Of a DNA stretch of 64,000 nt, positions 8,675 to 15,871 are shown piece after piece; the stretch's first letter is position 1, and each line of letters begins with the position of its first letter. The stretch comes from Roseivirga ehrenbergii (GTDB lineage: Bacteria > Bacteroidota > Bacteroidia > Cytophagales > Cyclobacteriaceae): NCBI RefSeq assembly GCF_001593005.1, contig NZ_LQZQ01000012.1:62001-126000 (forward strand). Reading direction: 5' to 3'. The notes beneath the pieces are model-generated. The model was not told the DNA's origin. It searched no databases and saw only the letters and a program-made list of their open reading frames with translations. The translations under genes were made by a program, and so were the position numbers.

Positions 8675-10123
8675 ATGTTATTTAATTCCATTGAGTTCGC
8701 AGTTTTTCTACCTCTAGTATTTTGTGTCTATTGGCTTGTTCTGAAGAAAAATCTTATGCTTCAGAACATGTTCTTGTTAGGGGCTAGTTACGTATTTTAT
8801 GGCTGGTGGGATTGGCAATTTCTAATTCTAATTTTACTTAGCACTATTGTAGATTTTTTGATTGGAATTGGGCTTGATAAGTACAAAGAGAAGGTCAAGA
8901 GAAAGTCATTATTGCTTACAAGCATTGTAGTAAATATTGGTATTTTATTTATATTCAAGTATTATGGCTTTTTTGTCAATAACTTTGTCGAGGCTTTTCG
9001 ATTTTTTGGTGCTGAGTTAAATGTTCGTTCACTCAATATAGTATTGCCTGTAGGGATAAGTTTCTACACCTTTCAAACCCTAAGTTATTCAATAGATGTT
9101 TATAGAAAAAAGCTAGAGCCAACAAGAAACTTTATCTCTTTTGCAGCTTTCGTAAGCTTTTTTCCCCAACTGGTCGCTGGGCCAATTGAAAGAGCAAGTA
9201 ATTTATTACCTCAGTTTTACAAAAACAGAGTATTTAATTATGATCAATGCGTTGATGGCCTTCGACAAATTCTATGGGGTTTATTCAAAAAGGTAGTGAT
9301 TGCCGATAATTGCGCGGAATATGTTAATCTAGTTTTTCAGAATTATGAGTTATACAATGGTAGTAGTTTGGTAATAGGTGCGTTTTTCTTTTCAATCCAA
9401 ATTTATTGTGATTTTTCTGGGTATTCTGATATTGCCATTGGTACATCAAAACTCTTTGGCTTTACACTAATGCGTAACTTCTCGTATCCTTATTTTTCAA
9501 GAGATATTGCGGAATTTTGGAGGAGATGGCATATTTCCCTATCAACTTGGTTTAGAGATTATGTATACATTCCATTAGGGGGTAGTAAAGGAGGATTGTA
9601 TAAAAAAATTCGAAATACGTTTATTATCTTTCTTGTGAGTGGCTTTTGGCATGGCGCTAATTGGACCTTTATCGTTTGGGGAGGTTTGAATGCCCTGTAT
9701 TTTTTACCTCTTCTTTTATCAAACCGAAATAGGCTTAACCTTGGTGTTGCTGCTGAGGGAAAGCATTTCCCATCATTAAAGGAGGGGGTAAGCATTTTAA
9801 CAACGTTTGGCTTGACGACATTAGCATGGGTGTATTTTAGGTCGGACTCTGTACTCGATGCTAATGGTTATCTGGTTAGGATTTTTAGTTCCTCCATTTT
9901 TTCAAAACCTGAAAGTCTTGGCCTTAGACATGCATTAATTACCCCTGGACTTATTGTATTTATGCTAATTGCAGAGTGGTGGGGCCGTGAGAAGGAGCAT
10001 CCATTAACGCACCTTGAAAGCAAGTTTAATGTTGTTGTCCGTTATACATTATATTATGGGATGATATTGGCAATGTTTTTACTGTCAGGTGAGAAACAAG
10101 GGTTTATATATTTTCAATTTTAA
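8675..10123 (+). CDS. MBOAT-family membrane O-acyltransferase (AlgI/DltB-like)
   Basis: This 482-residue polytopic membrane protein has the MBOAT landmarks. PVGISFYTFQTLSYSIDVYR lies near residue 130, FPQLVAGPIERA near 165, FWRRWHISLSTWFRDYVYIP near 277-297, and FWHGANWTFIVWGG near 323-336 holds the conserved catalytic His (about 325). AlgI-type proteins take an acyl group from a cytoplasmic donor and pass it across the membrane to a periplasmic acceptor enzyme. The next gene is an SGNH-like exported protein starting one base after this stop codon, completing an AlgI/AlgJ-like or DltB/DltD-like pair. The pair probably O-acetylates the glycan after export. The family call is firm. Confidence 0.95.
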   Translation: MLFNSIEFAVFLPLVFCVYWLVLKKNLMLQNMFLLGASYVFYGWWDWQFLILILLSTIVDFLIGIGLDKYKEKVKRKSLLLTSIVVNIGILFIFKYYGFFVNNFVEAFRFFGAELNVRSLNIVLPVGISFYTFQTLSYSIDVYRKKLEPTRNFISFAAFVSFFPQLVAGPIERASNLLPQFYKNRVFNYDQCVDGLRQILWGLFKKVVIADNCAEYVNLVFQNYELYNGSSLVIGAFFFSIQIYCDFSGYSDIAIGTSKLFGFTLMRNFSYPYFSRDIAEFWRRWHISLSTWFRDYVYIPLGGSKGGLYKKIRNTFIIFLVSGFWHGANWTFIVWGGLNALYFLPLLLSNRNRLNLGVAAEGKHFPSLKEGVSILTTFGLTTLAWVYFRSDSVLDANGYLVRIFSSSIFSKPESLGLRHALITPGLIVFMLIAEWWGREKEHPLTHLESKFNVVVRYTLYYGMILAMFLLSGEKQGFIYFQF

Positions 10124-10124
10124 G

Positions 10125-11252
10125 ATGAAAAAACTCCTTAAAAGATTTGGGTTATTTCTGGTACCTATCGTTTTGGCGTTAGTCCCTGCTAATATTTTTT
10201 TATTTAGGGTTGGGGAGAGTTATTTGAACGTTAATAAGCTTGTGTTTTCTGAGGAAAACTACCTTGCAGGCTTTTTATATAATGAGTCTGATATTTCCTA
10301 TATAAAATGGGCTCGAGTTACAGAAAAGCCCAATAACTCAGTACTATCATTGGGCTCTTCTAGAGTTTTGGGATTTCGAGAGGAGATGTTCGATTCCTCA
10401 TTTTATAATGCAGGCTATACTGTGTCTAAGATTGCTCAGTTTAAGCCATTTCTTGAAAGCTTACCCGCATGTAAGTTGCCGAAATATTTACTCTTAGGTT
10501 TAGATCAATGGATGTTTAACGAAAACTGGGATAATGAGTCAGGAGAGCATCAGGAATCTGTTAGAATACCCATTCATCATTTCTGGCCAGATATTTCTAC
10601 ATTTCCAGAGCTCTACTTAGATTTTTTATCAGGTAAGTACTCTTGGAGGATGATGGGTACAACAGGTGGAGGTAATAGAGTTGGTCTAAACGCAATAGTG
10701 AATGAAACTGGCTTTAGAAAAGATGGAAGTATATATTATGGGTCGGTTATTAATAAGCTTCTAAACAATGATATTTCTTTTGAAAGGGATTTATTCGATG
10801 AAACCTATGCTAGAATAGAGCATGGGAATAGTCGATTTCAATATGCGAAGGATGTTAACAAGGGTGCCTTATCTCAATTACAGAGTTTGGTAGATTATTG
10901 TAAGGAAAACAATATTCATGTTATAGGCTTTTTGCCACCTTTTGCTGATAAAGTATATGACAGAATGCTTGAAATAGGAAATTATGATTATCTAGGAGGC
11001 TTACCATCTCAATTGAAATCTGTTTTTGTTGATTCTGGATTTGAATTTTACAACTTCCCAAATGTAAGTAGCTGTAATTCATCTGATGCAGAGGTGATTG
11101 ATGGTTTTCATGGAGGTGAATTGACCTATGGGAAGATTTTAATTAAGATGCTTGAATTGGGCTCCGAATTAAACAATATTACAAATTTAGAACGGTTAAA
11201 AAAGGATGTTGATAATCCTGTAAATAGGTATTTGTTATATCAATACAATTAA
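10125..11252 (+). CDS. SGNH-like periplasmic acyltransferase partner of the MBOAT protein
   Basis: The start is placed at the ATG at 10125, giving 375 residues with an N-terminal signal anchor (KRFGLFLVPIVLALVPANIF). A longer frame from 10089 would overlap the MBOAT gene and lack this arrangement. SVLSLGSSRVLGF near residues 73-85 resembles the GDS-like nucleophile block of DltD/AlgJ-type SGNH proteins. VIDGFHGGE near 323-331 supplies the Asp-x-x-His dyad. The protein is expected on the periplasmic side, receiving an acyl group from the MBOAT partner and transferring it to the glycan. The gene is AT-rich: 41 of 120 bases are G or C in 10201-10320. Assignment to a named subfamily is not secure. 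Confidence 0.75.
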   Translation: MKKLLKRFGLFLVPIVLALVPANIFLFRVGESYLNVNKLVFSEENYLAGFLYNESDISYIKWARVTEKPNNSVLSLGSSRVLGFREEMFDSSFYNAGYTVSKIAQFKPFLESLPACKLPKYLLLGLDQWMFNENWDNESGEHQESVRIPIHHFWPDISTFPELYLDFLSGKYSWRMMGTTGGGNRVGLNAIVNETGFRKDGSIYYGSVINKLLNNDISFERDLFDETYARIEHGNSRFQYAKDVNKGALSQLQSLVDYCKENNIHVIGFLPPFADKVYDRMLEIGNYDYLGGLPSQLKSVFVDSGFEFYNFPNVSSCNSSDAEVIDGFHGGELTYGKILIKMLELGSELNNITNLERLKKDVDNPVNRYLLYQYN

Positions 11253-11288
11253 TAAGTTAGATTATTTGAACCCATAAATATTAAACAC

Positions 11289-12218
11289 TTGCCTTATAAA
11301 ATACTCACCACTTCATCTTCTTTCGGTAAGGTAGACCCTGCTCCTTTGGCATTATTGGAAGCAGAAGGATTTGAGGTTACCGTAAACCCATATGGTAGGA
11401 AACTATCCGTAGAAGAGTCAAAAGAAATTCTGAAGGGCTATGATGGTTTAATTGCAGGTACAGAAGCCCTCAATGATGAAGTGCTTAGTGCTGCTGCCGG
11501 TTTGAAATATCTATGTCGATTAGGGGCGGGGATTGATAATGTAGATCTTCTTGCTGCAAAAAGACAAGATATTACGGTAGAAAATACGCCAAGTGCCCAT
11601 GTGGATGGAGTGGCAGAGCTTACCTTGGGAGGTATTCTGTCTTGCTTGAGAAGCATTGCCAACGCCCACACTAATATCAGGAATGGTATTTGGGAAAAAC
11701 CAATGGGAAATCTTCTGAAAGAAAAAACAGTAGGGATTATTGGTTTAGGAAGAGTAGGCTGTAGGCTTGTAGAGTTACTTAGCCCTTTCAAAGTAAAAGT
11801 ATTGGCTTTCGATTTATACCAGAATACTGAATTTGCTAAAAAGCATAATGTGTCTTTTGTAGGAATGGATGAATTAATCAGTACATCAGATATTATCACT
11901 ATTCATACGCCATATTCGCCAGAGGCCAAACATATGGTCAATGCTGAATTCTTTTCCAAAGCAAAAAGGAGTCTATGCCTAGTCAATGCATCGCGTGGTG
12001 GTTTAATAAATGAGGATGCATTAGTAGAGTTTTTAAAATCGAATTCCACAGCTTCTGCTTATATTGATACTTTCGAAAAAGAGCCTTACACAGGCCCCTT
12101 AAGCAAAATGAAAAACTGTACCCTTACTCCTCATATCGGTTCTTACGCTAGTGAAGTAAGAATTAATATGGAAATGGAAGCAGCACAAAATGTGATTAAT
12201 TACTTCAAAAAGAAATGA
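11289..12218 (+). CDS. D-2-hydroxyacid dehydrogenase (phosphoglycerate dehydrogenase-like), TTG start
   Basis: This 309-residue NAD-dependent D-isomer 2-hydroxyacid dehydrogenase has the Rossmann motif VGIIGLGRVGCRLVE at about 146-160. The catalytic Arg is in VNASRGGLINEDAL, the Glu in DTFEKEPYTGPL and the His in LTPHIGSYASE. It lacks the regulatory ACT domain of biosynthetic SerA. The only in-frame start near the 5' end is TTG at 11289. The stop overlaps the next gene by 4 bases. Embedded in a glycan locus, it may oxidise or reduce a sugar-acid or a 2-hydroxyacid substituent such as a glyceric or lactic acid group rather than serve serine synthesis. That role is inference. Confidence 0.85.
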   Translation: MPYKILTTSSSFGKVDPAPLALLEAEGFEVTVNPYGRKLSVEESKEILKGYDGLIAGTEALNDEVLSAAAGLKYLCRLGAGIDNVDLLAAKRQDITVENTPSAHVDGVAELTLGGILSCLRSIANAHTNIRNGIWEKPMGNLLKEKTVGIIGLGRVGCRLVELLSPFKVKVLAFDLYQNTEFAKKHNVSFVGMDELISTSDIITIHTPYSPEAKHMVNAEFFSKAKRSLCLVNASRGGLINEDALVEFLKSNSTASAYIDTFEKEPYTGPLSKMKNCTLTPHIGSYASEVRINMEMEAAQNVINYFKKK

Positions 12219-13096
12219 GCAAAGTTTTAGTAACAGGTGGTTCTGGGTTTTTAGGTAGCCATATAGCCGATGCGCTTTCTGATATCGGGCACGAGGTTAC
12301 TATTTTAGACCAAGTAGAGTCACCTTATTTACGTGAAGACCAAAGTTTCATTAAGGGAGATGTTTGCGATGCCGAAAAACTCATCGAGCAACTTTCTGGA
12401 TTTGAGTATGTGTATCACTTAGCCGCTCTAGCCGATTTAAATGCTGCCAAAGCACGACCGATTGAAACCGTAGCCATTAATATTCAAGGTACGGTCAATA
12501 TGCTTGAGGCTTGTAGGGTGAATAATGTAAAGCGCTTTGTTTTCGGTTCTACCGTGTATGTTTATAGTCGCGAAGGTAGCTTTTACAGATGCAGCAAACA
12601 GGCCTGCGAAAACTATGTTGAAGAGTATTACAATCAGTTTGGCTTAGAATATACGATTCTCCGTTATGGTAGCTTGTATGGGCCAAGAACGGATATGGCC
12701 AATGGAGTTTATCGTCTGCTTAAAAATTTCATGGATCAAACTGAAATGGAGCATAGTGGAAAATCGAGTGATAAGCGCGATTACATTCATGCTTATGATG
12801 CAGCAAGGTTAAGTGCCTCTATTTTAGATGCCGAGTATGCCAATAAAAACTTAGTATTGACAGGTAATGATAAGTTGGAAATTGCTGATCTCTACAAAAT
12901 GTTTGGTGAAATATTGGGTAAAGAAGTGAAAGTGAGGTTTTTAGGCGATGAAGGCGCTACTAACGGACACTACAATATTACACCCTACGCCTATACGCCC
13001 AAAATAGGTCATAAACTGGTTTCTAACGAGTTTGTAGATATGGGACAAGGGCTTATTCAAGTCATTGAAGAGATTGATTCAGGTTTATCAGAATGA
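12215..13096 (+). CDS. NAD-dependent nucleotide-sugar epimerase/dehydratase (extended SDR)
   Basis: This 293-residue extended SDR has an N-terminal NAD-binding motif VLVTGGSGFLGSHIADAL. A Ser/Thr lies in VFGSTVYVY, the catalytic YxxxK is present as YRCSK (about residues 128-132), and LRYGSLYGPR is typical of UDP-glucose 4-epimerase-like enzymes. It overlaps the 2-hydroxyacid dehydrogenase by 4 bases (ATGA), so the two are probably translationally coupled and act on the same pathway. It is the last gene of the left glycan block. Its stop codon lies at the edge of a repeat-rich gene-free region whose first repeat begins within a few bases. Substrate unknown. Confidence 0.88.
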   Translation: MSKVLVTGGSGFLGSHIADALSDIGHEVTILDQVESPYLREDQSFIKGDVCDAEKLIEQLSGFEYVYHLAALADLNAAKARPIETVAINIQGTVNMLEACRVNNVKRFVFGSTVYVYSREGSFYRCSKQACENYVEEYYNQFGLEYTILRYGSLYGPRTDMANGVYRLLKNFMDQTEMEHSGKSSDKRDYIHAYDAARLSASILDAEYANKNLVLTGNDKLEIADLYKMFGEILGKEVKVRFLGDEGATNGHYNITPYAYTPKIGHKLVSNEFVDMGQGLIQVIEEIDSGLSE

Positions 13097-13180
13097 CGCC
13101 AAGAATAACCGTCACGCTGAGGTTGAAGATTGAAAAGCGAAACCGTGAGCGTCTGTCTGTTCGGAGTAGTTAGTGCTAAG
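13089..13180. repeat. Dyad element B, copy 1 (left half only)
   Basis: The sequence CAGAATGACGCCAAGAATAA followed by CCGTCACGCTGAGG here matches the stretch at 13900-13933 almost base for base. The similarity continues through AAACCGTGAGCGTCTGT (13140-13156) against AAACCGCGAGCGTCTGT (13950-13966). The inverted right end is not found in this copy. The repeat begins at or just inside the last codons of the epimerase gene. A third, shorter match (ATAACCATCACGCTGAGG) occurs at 13415-13432. Confidence 0.65.
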
Positions 13181-13468
13181 CACCTATACTTCGGAGCGTC
13201 TTAGTACCTATCTGCTTTTTGCAGTGTATAGAATAGTCTATATGAATCCACCCCCTAACCCCCGCCTGCGGGGGAGATTGATCTTAGTGGTTTAATTTGG
13301 TGGTAAGGCTAATGATGTATTCTCTTCATGTTTGCAAATTTAATTTCTGAAGCTTCATTACTGCTGAGGCTGTCCTCCCTTGGGGGAGGTTGGAGGACGA
13401 GACAACTACTCAAATAACCATCACGCTGAGGTTGTCTCTGGAACTGATTATTCAGGGCAGCTTAGGAA

Positions 13469-13624
13469 GATCCTTCGTTCCTCAGGATGAAAAAGAGCGC
13501 GCATACAAAGATCTTTATCTAAGATTTCACTTTGAGTTGTTAATACGCACTTCGTTTAATGTCTAGTTGATAATGGTTTAGCAGTAAACAGTATGTTTTC
13601 TTTTCCTGAGGTACAAAGGATCTG
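13469..13624. repeat. Dyad element A, copy 1
   Basis: The element begins AGATCCTTCGTTCCTCAGG and ends CCTGAGGTACAAAGGATCT, which are near-perfect reverse complements of each other, so it has terminal inverted repeats of about 19 bases. The interior (about 110 bases) is shared with copy 2, including the segments GCATACAAAGA, CTTTATCTAAGATTT and TGGTTTAGCAGTAAACAG. No open reading frame is carried. The structure resembles a small non-autonomous element or a REP/MITE-like intergenic repeat. Confidence 0.75.
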
Positions 13625-13650
13625 AATTTTAATTTACGTTTGGCTATTTT

Positions 13651-13841
13651 AGATCCTTCGCTTCTCATCCGCTTAAGCTTGTGCGAACGCGGTATCACTC
13701 AGGATGGAAAAAGAGCCTGCATACAAAGACCTTTATCTAAGATTTAACTTTGAACTGTTAACACGCACTTCCTTGATGTCCAGTCGATGATGGTTTAGCA
13801 GTAAACAGCATGTTTTCCTTTCCTGAGGTACGAAGGATCTA
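13651..13841. repeat. Dyad element A, copy 2 (with an internal insertion)
   Basis: This is a direct repeat of copy 1. It starts AGATCCTTCGCTTCTCA and ends CCTGAGGTACGAAGGATCT. About 30 extra bases lie between the left end and the shared interior. The shared interior from 13698 matches copy 1 from 13481 closely over about 148 bases, with scattered substitutions. The right terminus here (GTACGAAGGATCT) restores a better inverted match than in copy 1. Confidence 0.75.
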
Positions 13842-13918
13842 AATTTCACAATATGTCTCGTCCTCTTTTAGTTACATCGTTGTCACTCAGGAGGAAATTC
13901 AGAATTACGCTAAAAATA

Positions 13919-14054
13919 ACCGTCACGCTGAGGTGAAGTTTGAAAAAACGAAACCGCGAGCGTCTGTTAGTTCGAAGAGCCAGCACCAGAGACGGACAGA
14001 TTCTTTCAGGCGCTTGAATGTCTATCGCCATTCAAACTTCTTCAGAATGACGGT
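13919..14054. repeat. Dyad element B, copy 2 (complete)
   Basis: The left end ACCGTCACGCTGAGGTGAAG continues into TTTGAA (13919-13944). It is complementary, with a short gap, to the right end TTCAAACTTCTTCAGAATGA followed by CGGT (14031-14054). The element is about 136 bases, and its left half is repeated at 13107-13180. It ends only 39 bases before the HAD phosphatase gene, so it would be present in that gene's leader if transcription enters from the left. Confidence 0.7.
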
Positions 14055-14092
14055 GAAGTGAGGTCAAATAAGAATAAGAAACAAAACCAAAA

Positions 14093-14755
14093 ATGATTCA
14101 AAAACCAATCTCACATACTGATTTAGCAAAATACAAATGCATGTTCTTCGATTTTGACGGAGTTGTGTTAGAGTCAGGGAATATAAAGACCGATGCTTTT
14201 GTAGAGCTTTATACAGGCACAGGGTTTGAAGAACAAGTGAAAGCACATCATTTGGCCCATCAGGGCGTGGCTAGGTATGAAAAATTCAAATGGATTTCCG
14301 AAAATCTTTTAAATCAAGAACATACCCAAGAAATGGGAGAGGAGCTGGGTAAACGTTTCTCTGAATTAGTAAAAGCTAAAGTATTGTCAGCACCCTTTGT
14401 TCCCGGATTTAGAGAAATGATCACCTTTATTAGGCAACAAAATATCTATTGTGTGGTGGCTTCTGGCACCCCACAAGAAGAGTTAAGAAGCATTGTGATC
14501 GATCGCAAACTAAGCCCGTTCTTTGACGAGGTATATGGAAGCCCAAGAAAGAAAGCTGAAATAGCTAAAGAGGTGATGCAAAGAAAACAGTTGAATGCTG
14601 AAGATTGCCTCTTTTTTGGTGATGCCAGCACCGATCATCAAGCCGCAGAACAAACCCAGATGGATTTCTTTGCTCGATTAACGCCAGAACTTTCTGATTA
14701 TTGGGAGAAAGTTACCTACAAGTATGGAGCTAATGATTTCTCTAAAATTCAATAA
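14093..14755 (+). CDS. HAD-superfamily phosphatase
   Basis: This 220-residue HAD phosphatase of the phosphoglycolate phosphatase-like type has the nucleophile motif FFDFDGVV (Asp20, Asp22). A helical cap follows, then motif II CVVASGTPQEEL, the motif III lysine in GSPRKKAEI, and motif IV LFFGDASTDHQAAE with metal-binding aspartates. It is cytoplasmic. As the first gene after the repeat-rich gap and 6 bases ahead of a glycosyltransferase, it likely dephosphorylates a sugar phosphate for the glycan pathway, possibly a phosphorylated intermediate of the nonulosonate or the 2-hydroxyacid branch. The chemistry is well supported and the substrate is inferred. Confidence 0.85.
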   Translation: MIQKPISHTDLAKYKCMFFDFDGVVLESGNIKTDAFVELYTGTGFEEQVKAHHLAHQGVARYEKFKWISENLLNQEHTQEMGEELGKRFSELVKAKVLSAPFVPGFREMITFIRQQNIYCVVASGTPQEELRSIVIDRKLSPFFDEVYGSPRKKAEIAKEVMQRKQLNAEDCLFFGDASTDHQAAEQTQMDFFARLTPELSDYWEKVTYKYGANDFSKIQ

Positions 14756-14761
14756 TTACGC

Positions 14762-15871
14762 ATGTCAAAACGATTGAAGATACTTTTTGTGCGCCCCACT
14801 TTGGGCTATGGCGGAGCCGATAGAGTAACGGTAAACCTGCTGCAAGCCTTTGATAGAGAAAAGTTTCAATGTGATTTAGCCTTGATGCGGGCAGAAGGAG
14901 AGTTCATAGATCAGCTTCCCAGCGATGTGCGGCTTTTCGACCTTAAATGTAGTTCACTTTGGCCCATGTGGAAGCCACTGAAAAAGTTGATTTCAGAAAG
15001 TGATTATGATGTAGTTTACTCTACTTGTGGAGGCGCTTCAATGCCGATGATGTTAGCTGCTTGGCTCAGTGGATACAAAGGAATCACTGTGGTTTCGGAA
15101 AGAAATATTCTTTTTCCTCCTAAAAAAAGCAAGGCTAAAAGGAGGTTGATGATTTTTATTAAGGCCTTTCTTTATAAAAAAGCAACATGGGTGACTGCGG
15201 TATCAAAGGGTGTGGCTATTGAATGTAAGGATATTCTTGGCGTACCATCATCACGCACTCGAGTAGTACATAATCCAATTGTAAATAAGGCATTGTTAGA
15301 TGGTGCTAGAGAAAAAGTAGATCATCCATTCTTTAATCAATTTGACCAAACCATATTAGCAACAGGTCGTTTTGAGTGGCAGAAGGATTACGACACACTT
15401 CTGAAAGCATTTCAAAAGGTGACTCAAGTAAATAAAAAGGTTGGCCTATTTATTTTGGGCAAGGGGCCGTTGGAAAATCATTATCGTGCTATGGTTTCAG
15501 AAATGCAATTAGACGATAAGGTGTGTTTCGCAGGTTTCGATAAGAATCCTTTTAAATATATGGCTACTGCTGATATTTATGTACTTAGCTCTCGTCATGA
15601 AGGAATGCCTGGAACGCTAGTACAAGCGCTAGCCTGCGGTGCCGCCTGTGTTTCTACAGATTGCCCAACCGGACCCAATGAGCTAATTATTGATGGTGAA
15701 AATGGGTGTTTGGTTGATGTGGAAGACGATACTGCCATGAGCGAAAGGATTCTCCACTTATTAGAAAAACATGATTTGAGGCTCAAGTTTTCTATAGCTG
15801 CACCAAATGCAGTACAATCATATACAGAAGAGAATGGAGTGCAGTCATATTTTGATTTTCTAGACGAATGA
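14762..15871 (+). CDS. Glycosyltransferase family 4
   Basis: This 369-residue GT-B enzyme has the N-terminal acceptor loop RPTLGYGGADRVTVNLLQAF. The C-terminal domain has ILATGRFEWQKDYDTLLKAF, FILGKGPLENHY and the donor motif SSRHEGMPGTLVQALACG (glutamate near residue 280), ending with CPTGPNELI. The last motif is common in GT4 enzymes that use UDP-GlcNAc, UDP-GalNAc or UDP-Gal, as in the PglH/PglJ and amylovoran groups, but this does not fix the donor. It overlaps the next gene by 4 bases. The enzyme likely works on the bacillosamine-initiated chain built by the genes further downstream. Confidence 0.88.
   Translation: MSKRLKILFVRPTLGYGGADRVTVNLLQAFDREKFQCDLALMRAEGEFIDQLPSDVRLFDLKCSSLWPMWKPLKKLISESDYDVVYSTCGGASMPMMLAAWLSGYKGITVVSERNILFPPKKSKAKRRLMIFIKAFLYKKATWVTAVSKGVAIECKDILGVPSSRTRVVHNPIVNKALLDGAREKVDHPFFNQFDQTILATGRFEWQKDYDTLLKAFQKVTQVNKKVGLFILGKGPLENHYRAMVSEMQLDDKVCFAGFDKNPFKYMATADIYVLSSRHEGMPGTLVQALACGAACVSTDCPTGPNELIIDGENGCLVDVEDDTAMSERILHLLEKHDLRLKFSIAAPNAVQSYTEENGVQSYFDFLDE

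Larger units (their letters stand above)
13097..14092. other. Gene-free mosaic of intergenic dyad repeats within the glycan locus
   Basis: These 996 bases contain no credible gene: frames on both strands are short and consist of repeat sequence. Instead the stretch holds at least two families of duplicated elements, each bounded by inverted repeats and listed separately, and two GC-rich hairpins. One hairpin is CCCCCG/CGGGGG at 13259-13274; the other is CCTCCC/GGGAGG at 13374-13389. The region lies exactly between the left and right glycan blocks, all on the + strand. It could be a recombination joint, a site where small non-autonomous elements accumulated, or a transcribed structured spacer. 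Which of these applies is not decided by the sequence. Confidence 0.8.
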
